Shown: positions 7,431 through 18,670, numbered from the stretch's first letter. The stretch: 64,000 bases of DNA from Porphyromonas macacae DSM 20710 = JCM 13914 (GCF_000379945.1 NZ_KB904124.1:372001-436000), one strand, 5' to 3'. Program-made: numbers and translations. Notes: generated by a model from the letters alone, not told the origin.

Positions 7431-9668
7431 CTAATACCATATTTTCCCTTTCTCCGCTGTCATGTTGAAAACAATCTCGACTCCGTTTTTTATACAGTCG
7501 TAAGTGATGTAAGACTGACGCCAGGGGGTCCCGTTCACCGTAACGGATTCGATATAGATGTTTTCGGCAGAGAGATTGCGTGCCGTGATTTTTATTTTCT
7601 TCCCGTTTTGCAGTGTGATTTCCGACCGTGGATAAAGCGGGCTGACAAGCTCGTACTGTCCCGAAACGGGATCCACCGGGTAGAAACCCAAAGAGGTGAA
7701 GACGTACCATGCACTCATTTGCCCGCAATCTTCATTGCCGCAGAGGCCATCCGGCTGCGTTGTGTAGAAATCCTGCAGTATCTTACGGCTTATATCCGTG
7801 GCTTTCCATGGCTGACGCGCCTGATTGTAGAGGAATAGAACATGATGTGCCGGTTCGTTGCCATGCGGGTATTGCCCGATCATGCCGGTGGAGAATATCG
7901 GCAAGCGGATACTGTCGGGAGTGGCGGAGAAGAAAAACTCGTCCAGTCTCTTTCCGAAAGCTTCCCTGCCTCCCATCAATTCCATCAGCCCCCTGGTGTC
8001 ATGCTGAACCGAGAAAAGATATTGGTAGGCATTGCTCTCGGTATAATCCTCGGTATAGGCAAACGGATTGAACGGCTCTACTCGAGAGCCATCTGCTTTT
8101 CGGGGAGCGAAAAAGCCCCGCTCCGGCAGCCAGAGATTCCGGTAGTTTTGACTTCGGGAGGCATATTCGGCTGCCATCTTTTCATCTCCGGCGTGCTTGG
8201 CCCATGCCTGTACGGCTGCATCGTTACAGGCGTATTCCAATGTTTTGGAAACGCTTTCGTGTTCGTTATTCTGCGCTACGTAGCCAAGTCTGCGGTAGCT
8301 GTCCATTCCGCGGTAACCATCTCTGTTGGTTGTGCCTGTAAGCAGAGGTTTCAGTCTCTCCGGAGCTATGGAGGTCACCCCTTTGATGATACCTGAAACA
8401 ATAACCGGAATGGAGTGATGTCCGATCATCATATCCGTTTCCGAAGCCCACATATTCCAAACCGGCAGGATGCTTTGGTTCTGTTCCCCGAAATCGATCA
8501 GGGAGTGTATCATATCCGCCTGTTCCTTTGTATTTATAAGCTCCAATAGCGGGTGAGCTGCCCGATAGGTATCCCACAGCGAGAAGGTGCTGTAATGTAC
8601 CTGTCCCGAATCCGGACGGTGTATTGCCCTGTCGGCCCCGAGGTATCGCCCGTCCGTATCGCTGTAAGTCGTAGGGCAGATCTTGGCACGGTATAGAGCT
8701 GTGTACAGTTTCACCAGCTCTTCCTTGGAAGCCCCTTCCACGCGAATACAACTCAACTGCCGCTGCCACTCTGTTTCTGTTTCTTGTCTGATTTTCTCAA
8801 AATCCGTTTCAGGTGCTTCTGTCAGCAGATTGGCTTTTGCTCCGGCTTCGTCCACTCCGCTGATAGCTGTGTTCACTACGATTTTGGCCTTTGGGGGCAG
8901 GTTGTAATAATAGAGATGAGCGTACGAACGTTTGGCATCTGTTTCATTTCCTTTGTCATCTGTGATCTTTTCTTCAAAAAGCGCAATGGAATCCGGAGCG
9001 ACGCTCAGACGGCAATAAAAAAATACTTTCTGATTGCGTGCCCATCCATCGGAGAAACGATACCCCTGCAATGTTGTTCGATCGATTTGTACAATGTGGC
9101 TGTCCGTCGTTCGGTCCCAGTTGATGGCACGCCCCAGATCCAAACGGATCATGGCCGAGTCCGCACCGTTGAGAAACGTGTACTGCTGCACCCCGGCACG
9201 GGTCGTTGCTGTAAGTTCCACCCGTATATCGTATGGCTTTAGAAGTACGCTGTAATAACCGGCATGGCACTGCTCGTCATCATGGGAGAAACGTGCGTAG
9301 TAGCCGCCGACAACTTCACTGCTATGCAATGCGGGCAGTGTTACCGGCATGAAAGCAATATCGTACATATCTCCTGCTCCCGTACCGCTCAGATGCGTAT
9401 GACTGAAAGAGGCGATCAGGCTGTCGGGGTAGTAGTAGCCTGCAATGTGATGCCAACCGCCATGCCCGTTGTCCGGGCTTAGCTGTACCATGCCGAAAGG
9501 TGCGGATGCCCCCGGAAAGACAGTGCCCACGGAGTCTGTGCCGATGAGAGGGTCGACATATAGAGCGGCATTGAAAGAGGGATTTTTACGACACGAAGAC
9601 AAGCCCGGTATCCCGATCAATAAGAAAAGAGCAATTATTGTATAACGGTATGTTTGTTTGGCAATCAT
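7431..9668 (-). CDS. GH92 family alpha-mannosidase, lipoprotein
   Basis: A 745-residue exo-acting alpha-mannosidase of glycoside hydrolase family 92, calcium-dependent inverting enzymes that trim N-glycan or mannan mannose. The start MIAKQTYRYT is chosen over an ATG 16 codons upstream because it gives a clean lipoprotein signal with C26 in GLSSC. Family landmarks: FPGASAPFGMVQLSPDN near residue 52, FSHTHLSGTGAGD near 90, the DYTESNAYQY block, and GQYPHGNEPAHHVLFLYN, whose Glu matches the proposed catalytic acid of characterised GH92 enzymes. Probably anchored in the outer membrane or periplasm. No SusC/D or regulator lies beside it, so it is not in a classical utilisation locus here. Confidence 0.92.
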   Translation of the reverse strand: MIAKQTYRYTIIALFLLIGIPGLSSCRKNPSFNAALYVDPLIGTDSVGTVFPGASAPFGMVQLSPDNGHGGWHHIAGYYYPDSLIASFSHTHLSGTGAGDMYDIAFMPVTLPALHSSEVVGGYYARFSHDDEQCHAGYYSVLLKPYDIRVELTATTRAGVQQYTFLNGADSAMIRLDLGRAINWDRTTDSHIVQIDRTTLQGYRFSDGWARNQKVFFYCRLSVAPDSIALFEEKITDDKGNETDAKRSYAHLYYYNLPPKAKIVVNTAISGVDEAGAKANLLTEAPETDFEKIRQETETEWQRQLSCIRVEGASKEELVKLYTALYRAKICPTTYSDTDGRYLGADRAIHRPDSGQVHYSTFSLWDTYRAAHPLLELINTKEQADMIHSLIDFGEQNQSILPVWNMWASETDMMIGHHSIPVIVSGIIKGVTSIAPERLKPLLTGTTNRDGYRGMDSYRRLGYVAQNNEHESVSKTLEYACNDAAVQAWAKHAGDEKMAAEYASRSQNYRNLWLPERGFFAPRKADGSRVEPFNPFAYTEDYTESNAYQYLFSVQHDTRGLMELMGGREAFGKRLDEFFFSATPDSIRLPIFSTGMIGQYPHGNEPAHHVLFLYNQARQPWKATDISRKILQDFYTTQPDGLCGNEDCGQMSAWYVFTSLGFYPVDPVSGQYELVSPLYPRSEITLQNGKKIKITARNLSAENIYIESVTVNGTPWRQSYITYDCIKNGVEIVFNMTAEKGKIWY

Positions 9669-9758
9669 AGATGGTGGATATTGAGGAAAGTACGGGTAAT
9701 AAAAAACTCGAGCCACCGCTGTTTGACGCGATAGCTCGAGTTTATCATTCGATTGTTC

Positions 9759-10310
9759 TTATTTTGTTCCACTGACAGTAGACTCCGGCAGATCGAAGTC
9801 CATAAAACAAAGAGCGGCCAGGGCCGTACCGTAGCGCTTTTCGATGGTCATACCCTCAGTAATGAAATTCAGTTCACCCAGATAGTACTGAGAATAGGTG
9901 CGGATATGCAGGTCGTTGATTACCCTGATCAAACGAGCTTCAAGCTCCTCGATGCGGTAACGCCCGCTAACTTCGCATACCAGACCGCCGACTTTTTCGT
10001 CGAAGTTTTCGTCGGCATACATCCAGGCATAAACCAGTCCGGCCGAGATAAACTCGTCTTGCTGACCGTGGGAAACGGCCATAATCGTTTTCATCTCCGA
10101 GCCAAAAGGAGGTAAATCCACTTCGTCCATACTTACCAGATGCGCAGTGGCGGGTAATACAGACGAATATGTCATAATATTGAAGTCCGATATACCGGCA
10201 TCGAAGAGAGCCATGTGGTACGAACCGGCATGAATTTCCAGGTCGGATTCGCCGCTGCCTTTTGTGGTAAAGAATGTACGCGGAATAAGATTGCCTACTG
10301 CTTTTGTCAT
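9759..10310 (-). CDS. pyruvoyl-dependent arginine decarboxylase
   Basis: A 183-residue proenzyme of the PvlArgDC family (archaeal PdaD, chlamydial AaxB). It makes agmatine and CO2 from arginine. It should cleave itself between S49 and S50 in MTYSSVLPATAHLV, converting S50 into the pyruvoyl group; the SS-hydrophobic-P context matches the family. Other landmarks are the N-terminal GNLIPRTFFTTKGSGESDLE and the C-terminal EKRYGTALAALCF. Its own promoter lies just upstream. Either polyamine synthesis or arginine-dependent acid resistance is possible; no arginine/agmatine antiporter or agmatinase gene is adjacent, so the sequence does not decide. Confidence 0.88.
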   Translation of the reverse strand: MTKAVGNLIPRTFFTTKGSGESDLEIHAGSYHMALFDAGISDFNIMTYSSVLPATAHLVSMDEVDLPPFGSEMKTIMAVSHGQQDEFISAGLVYAWMYADENFDEKVGGLVCEVSGRYRIEELEARLIRVINDLHIRTYSQYYLGELNFITEGMTIEKRYGTALAALCFMDFDLPESTVSGTK

Positions 10311-10351
10311 TTCTTCTTAATGTTCTTAGTGTGGATAATATAAAATCTATA

Positions 10352-10383
10352 CAAAGATAATAGTAATTAAAAACTGCTACAAG
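10352..10383 (-). promoter_or_regulatory. promoter of the arginine decarboxylase gene
   Basis: Minus strand: CTTG (10380-10383), a 20-nt spacer, then TATCTTTG (10352-10359). This fits the TTTG-N19-21-TAnnTTTG consensus with one change in the -33 box, 42 nt upstream of the ATG. Confidence 0.65.
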
Positions 10384-10451
10384 TCAAATCCTTAATCTGT
10401 AAAGACTTACTACTTAAGGCTGTTGGGTTTTGTGCATAACGTCTACGGAAA

Positions 10452-10982
10452 CTATCGGGGCTTTTTGGCTTTTCCCGCTGCATCGTAGGTACAGAGCATC
10501 CTGATGCCCACGGTCTGTACGCCGTACAGCGTGCTGTCGCCTGCCGGCTTGACGCTCAGTTTATAGATGCCTGCCAGGGGAGGTGAAATGGAGTGATACA
10601 GCACCGTTCGCAGTTCGGATACGGCCACCCCTTTGCCGATCCATTTCCCGGCTTCCGAAGCCAGTGTCAGCCGCAGTGTGTCTTTGCGATTGTAATACAA
10701 GTCACGCTGTAAAGAAGAAGCTATGTTGATATAACCTTTCGGATAACGGTTGTCTGTGCGCAAGATCAGTTCTATTCGGTAGGTGTTTCCTTTACAGGGA
10801 ACGAATAATTCGTAATCCAGATTTTCTTCCGCATGCCACCGTCCCTGCTCCAGCCCTTTGAAAAGAATAGTTTCCTCCGCAGGTGTAGGCGGCTTCCTGC
10901 AAGCAGGTATGCCTGTGGCTATCAAGAAGACCGACAGGCTGCATGCCAAAGATTTTAACCGAAAGAGGTGTTGAGACATCAT
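10452..10982 (-). CDS. gldH: GldH-like lipoprotein
   Basis: A 176-residue lipoprotein (lipobox ending ATGIPAC, C28) of the GldH family. GldH is needed for gliding in Flavobacterium, but homologues are kept in non-gliding Bacteroidales. Diagnostic parts are the GRWHAEENLDYELFVP block and the pattern TDNRYPKGYINIASSL, then the IGKGVAV and YHSISPPLAGIYKLSV segments. It begins 18 nt after the PSP1-domain gene on the same strand, the common Bacteroidales arrangement, so they form an operon. In the absence of other gliding genes here, its job is probably envelope related; that is inference. Confidence 0.85.
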   Translation of the reverse strand: MMSQHLFRLKSLACSLSVFLIATGIPACRKPPTPAEETILFKGLEQGRWHAEENLDYELFVPCKGNTYRIELILRTDNRYPKGYINIASSLQRDLYYNRKDTLRLTLASEAGKWIGKGVAVSELRTVLYHSISPPLAGIYKLSVKPAGDSTLYGVQTVGIRMLCTYDAAGKAKKPR

Positions 10983-11000
10983 GACGGCAGGGGGCTGAAC

Positions 11001-12410
11001 TTATTGTTCCTTTTTGTTTTTCGGAAGTTGGGGGTTGCGGTTGTTGCGTTCTCTGCTCCCGTTGTTATAGGGACGTGCCGATCGTGGCATATCATTGGCC
11101 GCTCCATGCATGGGCCTTCCCCCCCCGTTGCCGGTTTGCGGATGCCTGTTGGGAGTGTTGTTTCGCCTGCGTTCGTTGCCCTGATGTGCCGGTGAGGTAT
11201 TTTCCCCGTCGTTTCGGAGTTGACGTCCGCCATTGTTCGGTTTGTTTCCGTTATTGGTCGTTTTCTGCCCCTCGCTTACAGGCGGTTGATTGCCGTTATT
11301 CCGTTTTCTCTTACTGTTTCGGTTGCTGCGTTTGTCGTCCATTTGCGCATCAAAACGGGTCAGGCTGTTTTCATCCAGGATATCCACCGGCTTTTTCCCC
11401 GTTTTCTGCTCCGGATTTTCAATACCGATAGTCTCCGGCAGCTCGTTGCGCTTGTTCATGTTGATAATATCGAATACGCGTTTTACCGGAATGGTAACCA
11501 GATTTACCGGGGCGTTCTTTTCCGTACTGTAAGTAATCTGACGGTGAAAAATATCGCTTTTGAAATGGTAGAAATCTCCTTTTTTCGTGTGCAGTACAAT
11601 TTCCGGACTGGGCATCTTTTTTTGAGCATCCAGATAGCTGTCCACTTCAAAGTTCATGCAGCATTTCAGCTTCGCACATTGCCCTGTCAGCTTTTGCGGA
11701 TTCATGGACAAATCCTGTATGCGTGCCGCACTGGTGTTGACGGACATGAAGTTGGTCATCCATGCCGAGCAGCAGAGCTGTCTGCCGCAGGGACCGATGC
11801 CTCCGATGCGTCCGGCCTCCTGACGTGCCCCGATTTGTTTCATTTCCACACGGATATGGAACGTATCCGCCAGCACGCGGATCAACTGTCTGAAATCCAC
11901 TCTTCCGTCGGCTATATAGTAGAAAATGGCTTTACTGCCGTCCGCCTGATATTCCACATCGCCGATTTTCATTTCCAGACCTAATTTGGCTGCAATCTGG
12001 CGGGTCTCGATCATCGTGTCGTGTTCGCGGCTTTTGGCCTCGTACATCCGTTCCAGATCATACGGTTTGGCCAGACGGTAAATTCGGCGTATTTCGTTGC
12101 GCTCGGTATTGAAATGGTGGAGTTTCATCGCATGAGGAACCAGCCGCCCCGTCAATGTTACCCGCCCTATGTCATGGCCGGGCGAAGCCTCCACCGTCAC
12201 CCAGTCTCCTTTGTGCAGTTCCAGCCCTTCGCTGTTGATATAATACCCTTTGCGCGTGTTCTTAAATTGCACTTCTACCAGATTATTCTCCTCATGGAGA
12301 CTTTCCGGTATACCATGCATCCAATCGTAACTGCTTAACGGCTGTTTATGAGTCTCCCGGGCTCCTTCGCTCGTCAGTTTGGCTCCGTCCGTGTCTAACT
12401 TATATTTCAT
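11001..12410 (-). CDS. PSP1-domain protein with disordered tail (RicT-like)
   Basis: A 469-residue protein whose first ~330 residues hold a PSP1 domain. It contains GGIGPCGRQLCCSAW and later CAKLKCC, the cysteine cluster of RicT/YaaT-type proteins that in Bacillus bind an Fe-S cluster as part of the RNase Y specificity complex. The last ~130 residues are low-complexity, rich in N, G, R, P and K, and surely disordered. Translation probably starts at MKYKLDTDG; an ATG ten codons upstream is possible. gldH follows 18 nt downstream. rny is also in this window but 19 kb away. A role in RNA decay or maturation is inferred from the family. Confidence 0.85.
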   Translation of the reverse strand: MKYKLDTDGAKLTSEGARETHKQPLSSYDWMHGIPESLHEENNLVEVQFKNTRKGYYINSEGLELHKGDWVTVEASPGHDIGRVTLTGRLVPHAMKLHHFNTERNEIRRIYRLAKPYDLERMYEAKSREHDTMIETRQIAAKLGLEMKIGDVEYQADGSKAIFYYIADGRVDFRQLIRVLADTFHIRVEMKQIGARQEAGRIGGIGPCGRQLCCSAWMTNFMSVNTSAARIQDLSMNPQKLTGQCAKLKCCMNFEVDSYLDAQKKMPSPEIVLHTKKGDFYHFKSDIFHRQITYSTEKNAPVNLVTIPVKRVFDIINMNKRNELPETIGIENPEQKTGKKPVDILDENSLTRFDAQMDDKRSNRNSKRKRNNGNQPPVSEGQKTTNNGNKPNNGGRQLRNDGENTSPAHQGNERRRNNTPNRHPQTGNGGGRPMHGAANDMPRSARPYNNGSRERNNRNPQLPKNKKEQ

Positions 12411-12531
12411 TGATGTTATCGTCTTATTATTATGTCGCATTGCCCGTTTTTCTGCTGTATGTCTTAGGGTAAGGGACAGCTTTTACGTCTCTCTCGATTT
12501 GAAAATACGGGCACATTCATCATCTTAGCAA

Positions 12532-12539
12532 CAAAGATA
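12532..12539 (-). promoter_or_regulatory. promoter -7 box of the PSP1-gldH operon
   Basis: TATCTTTG on the minus strand, about 120 nt upstream of the chosen ATG. No clear -33 partner was identified. Confidence 0.5.
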
Positions 12540-12665
12540 ACTAATCTCCTCATTTCTACCGGTTTTCATTCTGTACTTCCTTTGCGAAAGAAGGCATTTT
12601 GTCTTTCTCGATAACTCGAATTGTAGATATGCGGCTGAAAATAAAATTAATATGCTTCAAAAAAC

Positions 12666-12673
12666 TATTTTTG
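12666..12673 (+). promoter_or_regulatory. promoter -7 box of dapA
   Basis: TATTTTTG, a TAnnTTTG match 37 nt upstream of the dapA ATG, so the leader would be very short. The -33 region is not recognisable. Confidence 0.45.
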
Positions 12674-12710
12674 TATTCTATTCAGATATATAAGGAACGT
12701 AAGAAAGAAA

Positions 12711-13625
12711 ATGAACGAATTTCAATTATTCGAAGGCTTAGGCGTGGCTTTGGTAACGCCATTCAAACAAGACGGCTCTTTGGACTGCACCTCTTTAAGC
12801 CGCCTTGTGGAGTATCAAAAAGAAAGAGGTGTAGATTTCTTTGTTCTCCACGGCTCCACAGGAGAGTCTCCCTGTATAGACCGTGACGAGCGTGATTTTA
12901 TCATCGATTGCGCATACGAAGCCACCGGAGGAGAGATACCCATAGTCATGGGATTAGGCAGCAACGATACCCGCCATGTCGTCGAGCGTATACGGACGAT
13001 GGACACCCGCAAAGTGAACGGTATTCTTTCCGTTGTTCCTTACTATAACAAACCCATGCAAGAGGGTATTTTCAGACACTTTTCCCTCTTTGCCGAAGCT
13101 TGTCCGCTTCCGATTATTCTATACAATATCCCCGGTCGCACGGGTATGAACATGCTGCCCGAAACGACTCTTCGTCTGGCCGACAGGCACAAAAATATCG
13201 TGGGTATCAAGGAGGCCAGCGGCATGCGCGAGCAGGTACAGGCTATTGCCCGGGGGCTGAACCGTGAGGACTTCAGAATCCTTTCGGGTGACGACAACCT
13301 TTCTGTTCCTTTTATTGAAGACGGAGCAAGGGGGGTGATCTCTGTCATCGGCAATGCCTATCCCCGGATTTTCGGCCGATTGATTCATTCGGCTATGGAT
13401 GGCGATTGGGAAACGGCCAAAAGCATCAATTGCGAATTGGCCGAAATGAATAAACTTCTTTTTGTTAACGGAAATCCTGCCGGTATCAAGACGTTGCTTT
13501 ATCAGATGGGGCTTATCGACCACAACGAACTGCGACTGCCTCTCATCCCTGCCACCCCTCTGTTGCAAAAACAGATCGGCGCCGAGCATAAACGCCTGAG
13601 TGAAGTTTTCGGCAGCAGACTTTAA
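12711..13625 (+). CDS. dapA: 4-hydroxy-tetrahydrodipicolinate synthase
   Basis: A 304-residue class I aldolase that condenses pyruvate with aspartate semialdehyde, the first committed step to diaminopimelate and lysine. Seen: HGSTGESP near residue 45 (family consensus GTTGES, so the first Thr is Ser here), YNIPGRTGMNM with the catalytic Tyr, and the Schiff-base Lys in IVGIKEASG. The C-terminal FVNGNPAGIK and LRLPL match the family. Monocistronic, with a -7 box just upstream and a terminator after it. No neighbouring lysine gene. Confidence 0.96.
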   Translation: MNEFQLFEGLGVALVTPFKQDGSLDCTSLSRLVEYQKERGVDFFVLHGSTGESPCIDRDERDFIIDCAYEATGGEIPIVMGLGSNDTRHVVERIRTMDTRKVNGILSVVPYYNKPMQEGIFRHFSLFAEACPLPIILYNIPGRTGMNMLPETTLRLADRHKNIVGIKEASGMREQVQAIARGLNREDFRILSGDDNLSVPFIEDGARGVISVIGNAYPRIFGRLIHSAMDGDWETAKSINCELAEMNKLLFVNGNPAGIKTLLYQMGLIDHNELRLPLIPATPLLQKQIGAEHKRLSEVFGSRL

Positions 13626-13662
13626 TCCGGAGTGCAGTTCGATACTTTTGAGTAAAAAGATC

Positions 13663-13709
13663 TCCCTTTCGAGAAGCTGCGAGCGGCCGATCGAAAGGGT
13701 TTCTTTTTT
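13663..13709 (+). terminator. intrinsic terminator of dapA
   Basis: Stem CCCTTTCGA / TCGAAAGGG with a GC-rich loop, followed by TTTCTTTTTTT, 38 nt after the stop codon. Confidence 0.8.
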
Positions 13710-13800
13710 TCCGGGGGTTGCGGTACAGGACTTCGGATGCGGTCAGGCAGAATAAATTAAATATCTTTATAAACACTATCCTAAAATCAGTTAAAGTTTT

Positions 13801-16071
13801 ATGAATAAACGATTTCTTTTTTTACTGACATCCGTAGCTTTATTTCTCTTTTCTGCATGCAGCAAGCAGAGCAAACCGCTCTCGGAACCGTCTTTGATAC
13901 CGATGCCGGCACAGGTGGAGCTGGCATCCGGCGCTTTCAATCTTAAGGGCAGCACCGTAGCGATCGGTGGCGAAACCGACTCCACCGCTACGGAGATGAA
14001 CAGGCTGGCCGATCTTCTGATCAGAGGAATTAAAGATGTTTCCGGCATCGAGCCTCGTAAGGGAAAGGCGGGTAAGGCTGATATTCTGCTGGAGCTGATT
14101 TCCGAGCCCGGGATTTCTACAGAAGGTTACCGTCTTGTTGCAGATAAGCAAGGCATCAAATTGCAGGCATCCTCCACACAAGGTCTTTTTTATGGTATGC
14201 AGACACTGCTGCAGCTGACCGATGCCGAAGGCCGTGTGCATTATGCCGGGATCATGGACGAACCTCGTTTCGAATATCGCGGTTTGCATCTCGATGTGTC
14301 GCGCCACTTTATGAGCATAGCTTATATCAAAGAGATGTTGGATCTGATGGCTTCTTACAAATACAACCGTTTTCACTGGCATCTCACCGATGGTGGCGGC
14401 TGGCGTATGGAGTCTGAAAAATATCCGTTGCTCACGCAAAAGGCACAGGCACGTATGGTTTCCGATTGGGACGAATGGTGGTCTAAAGGCGATCGCAAGT
14501 TTGTAGAAACGGGTACTCCCGGTAGCTATGGCGGTTACTATACACAGGATGAGATCAGAGAAGTCGTACGATTTGCCGCCGACCGGTACATCACAGTCAT
14601 TCCCGAAATCGAATTGCCGGGGCACAGCAATGAGGTTTTTGCCGCATATCCCGAGTTGAACTGTCTGGGGCGCTGGGATCACGACTGTAGCGATTTCTGT
14701 ATCGGCAATCCCAAAACCTTTGAGTTTTTAGAGAATATCCTTGATGAAACGATGGCGTTGTTTCCAAGCAAATACATCCATATCGGCGGTGATGAAGCCG
14801 GTAAGTGGCATTGGAAGAGCTGTCCGAAATGTCAGGCTCTGATGAGAGCCGAAGGGTTGAAAGACGTAGACGAACTGCAAAGCTACGCCGTTAAACGCAT
14901 TGAAAAGTATCTGAACGGCAAGGGGCGCGAGATTATCGGTTGGGATGAGATTCTCGAAGGCGGTTTGGCTCCTAATGCCACCGTTATGAGCTGGCGGGGC
15001 GAAGAGGGCGGTAAGACGGCCGCACGCATGGGGCATCATGTGATTATGACGCCGGGTAATCCGCTCTATTTCGATTTCTATCAGGGCAATCCGGCCACCG
15101 AACCCAAAGCCATCGGCGGTTATAATCCGTTGAAAAGGGTTTATGCTTACGACCCCGAACCAGTGGATCTCACAGCCGAAGAGCATCAGTATATTCTGGG
15201 GGCACAGGGCAACTTGTGGACGGAGTATGTCGTGGACGAAAAGCATGCTGCCTATATGACCTGGCCGCGTGCTTTAGCTTTGGCCGAAGTGTTATGGACG
15301 CCAAAGGATAAGAAGGATTTCGATAACTTTCTTTCCCGTGCCAATGTACATACGGCAAAGATGCTCGAAAAAGGCATCAATGCGTTTCCGCTGAAGAACA
15401 TCGACCTCAGCATGGAAGTAGACACCTTGAAAAAAGAGATCCGTATTTATGCCGATACCGAAAAAAGACCCAGTACGTTGCGTTATACGCTCGATGGTAC
15501 CGCTCCCACGGCGCAGTCGCCTCTTTACGATTCGGCGATTATCGTAAAAGATTCGGCCAAACTGATGGTTCAGCTTTTCGATGGAGACAAACCGCTTTTC
15601 GATCCGGTACCTTTCTTTGCCGACTACCACAAAGCGTTGGGTAAACCTGTACGGTATAATTGTAAATTCGACAGAGGCTATCCCGCAGGCGGGGCAATGG
15701 CTTTGACCGATGGCTATCGCGGCAGCTGGACTTATCTGGATAAACGTTGGCAGGGCTTCACGGAAACGATGGATGTCACCGTCGATTTAGTCTCTGTGCA
15801 ACCGATCAATTCCGTATGTGCCAAATTTATGCAGGCCAAAGGAGCCTGGGTTTATATGCCGGAAACCGTGGAAGCCTGGATCAGTGCCGATGGTAAAAAT
15901 TTTACTTCTTTGGGACAAATACCCACAACGGTGGATATCGATGATGTAAACCTTCGCTTCGAGGTCTTTAAGTTCAACACTACTGCAGAAGCGCGTTATG
16001 TCCGTATGAAAGCCGTACAGTCCAAAATCAAAAATTACTTCCTGTTTGCAGACGAAATCATCGTTTACTGA
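13801..16071 (+). CDS. GH20 beta-N-acetylhexosaminidase, lipoprotein
   Basis: A 756-residue lipoprotein (signal ending LFLFSAC, C20). Domain order: a GH20b-like N-terminal domain (about 30-150), the GH20 barrel (about 155-510) with HWHLTDGGGWRMESEKYPLL, the catalytic Asp-Glu pair in HIGGDEAGKWHW, and GWDEILEGG; then a chitobiase-type C-terminal domain with LRYTLDGTAPT (about 560-600); and a terminal galactose-binding-like (F5/8 type C) domain. It removes terminal GlcNAc or GalNAc, using the substrate N-acetyl group as nucleophile. Probably periplasmic or surface-exposed, processing host glycans or peptidoglycan fragments. Stands alone between two terminators. Confidence 0.95.
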   Translation: MNKRFLFLLTSVALFLFSACSKQSKPLSEPSLIPMPAQVELASGAFNLKGSTVAIGGETDSTATEMNRLADLLIRGIKDVSGIEPRKGKAGKADILLELISEPGISTEGYRLVADKQGIKLQASSTQGLFYGMQTLLQLTDAEGRVHYAGIMDEPRFEYRGLHLDVSRHFMSIAYIKEMLDLMASYKYNRFHWHLTDGGGWRMESEKYPLLTQKAQARMVSDWDEWWSKGDRKFVETGTPGSYGGYYTQDEIREVVRFAADRYITVIPEIELPGHSNEVFAAYPELNCLGRWDHDCSDFCIGNPKTFEFLENILDETMALFPSKYIHIGGDEAGKWHWKSCPKCQALMRAEGLKDVDELQSYAVKRIEKYLNGKGREIIGWDEILEGGLAPNATVMSWRGEEGGKTAARMGHHVIMTPGNPLYFDFYQGNPATEPKAIGGYNPLKRVYAYDPEPVDLTAEEHQYILGAQGNLWTEYVVDEKHAAYMTWPRALALAEVLWTPKDKKDFDNFLSRANVHTAKMLEKGINAFPLKNIDLSMEVDTLKKEIRIYADTEKRPSTLRYTLDGTAPTAQSPLYDSAIIVKDSAKLMVQLFDGDKPLFDPVPFFADYHKALGKPVRYNCKFDRGYPAGGAMALTDGYRGSWTYLDKRWQGFTETMDVTVDLVSVQPINSVCAKFMQAKGAWVYMPETVEAWISADGKNFTSLGQIPTTVDIDDVNLRFEVFKFNTTAEARYVRMKAVQSKIKNYFLFADEIIVY

Positions 16072-16092
16072 AAGAAAATTTTGTAAAAGAGT

Positions 16093-16125
16093 AGAGCCGC
16101 AGCGTCATGGTTGTGGCTCTTTTTG
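16093..16125 (+). terminator. intrinsic terminator of the hexosaminidase gene
   Basis: AGAGCCGCA / TGTGGCTCT stem with a T5 tail, starting 22 nt past the stop codon. Confidence 0.8.
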
Positions 16126-16230
16126 TATAAACGGTATGGCTGGCGATAGCGGATTGCGGCTGCTCTGAAATATTGAATCATGGCTTCTCACTTCCGAAAG
16201 CAGTATTTCAAAATAGCACAGGCAGAGAGT

Positions 16231-16346
16231 AAAAAGCCGTAGCGCAAAGGATAAAAATTCTTCAGGCAAAGGATTTTCAACGAAGTTAACTTGGATTTTT
16301 TTTCTTTGCCTGAAGAATTTTCAACCATCAGGCAGAGAATTTTCAC
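16231..16346 (-). repeat. mosaic palindromic intergenic repeat, copy B
   Basis: The core (16271-16296) is identical to copy A but in the opposite orientation. It is flanked on both sides by TTTGCCTGAAGAATTTT-type modules and ends in an ATCAGGCAGAGAATTTTC module; a CCGTAGCGCAAAGGAT module lies at the other end. It fills much of the 468-bp gap between the hexosaminidase and ABC-F genes, where I see no gene. Confidence 0.8.
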
Positions 16347-16446
16347 CATGCAAAACAAGACATTTTTTTTCGGTTAACGTGAATTCAAAGTAAAAGGGTA
16401 TGTACCGACTGCTACAGTCGTATCGTTTATGCCGGACTTCCCTTAA

Positions 16447-18165
<1,719 letters not shown>

Positions 18166-18180
18166 AAACTTTTTCTGATT

Positions 18181-18501
18181 ATGTTAATGAGTACAACGCC
18201 CACTATTGAAGGGCGACCTGTAAGAGAATATTTGGGTGTGGTAACGGGTGAAACCATTATCGGCGCCAATGTGATCAGAGATTTTTTAGCCGGGATAACC
18301 GATTTTTTCGGAGGCCGCTCCGGAGCTTATGAAGAGGTGCTTCGTAAAGCCAAAGATCAGGCCTTGCAGGAAATGAGCGCTCAGGCTGCCCGCATGGGAG
18401 CCACGGCTGTGGTGGGTATCGATCTGGACTATGAAACGATCGGATCCGGCGGCAGTATGCTGATGGTGAGCTGTAGCGGTACGGCTGTTGTTCTTTCTTA
18501 G
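18181..18501 (+). CDS. YbjQ/UPF0145 family protein
   Basis: A 106-residue protein of the YbjQ (DUF74) family, which forms pentameric rings of unknown function, sometimes annotated as heavy-metal binding. Seen: [20 protein letters not shown] at the N-terminus, [16 protein letters not shown], and [19 protein letters not shown] followed by [13 protein letters not shown], all family landmarks. It starts 15 nt after the ABC-F stop, so it is probably co-transcribed. Two in-frame ATGs (18181, 18187) are possible starts. Confidence 0.9.
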   Translation: MLMSTTPTIEGRPVREYLGVVTGETIIGANVIRDFLAGITDFFGGRSGAYEEVLRKAKDQALQEMSAQAARMGATAVVGIDLDYETIGSGGSMLMVSCSGTAVVLS

Positions 18502-18519
18502 CGATTTCAATAACCTTTT

Positions 18520-18564
18520 AACCGGATGGTTTGCAAAAAACAAAGCAGATCTATCCGGTTTTTT
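18520..18564 (+). terminator. intrinsic terminator after the ABC-F/YbjQ pair
   Basis: AACCGGAT / ATCCGGTT stem with a 25-nt loop, followed by TTTTCTTTTT, 18 nt after the YbjQ stop. Confidence 0.75.
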
Positions 18565-18670
18565 CTTTTTCTCAATATCCTTTTATGTATATTTGTCAGA
18601 TATATTTCGAGGGTATGCAAATACTGTAGAAATAGGGAATAGTCTAATACTCAATTAAATTATAAATCTT

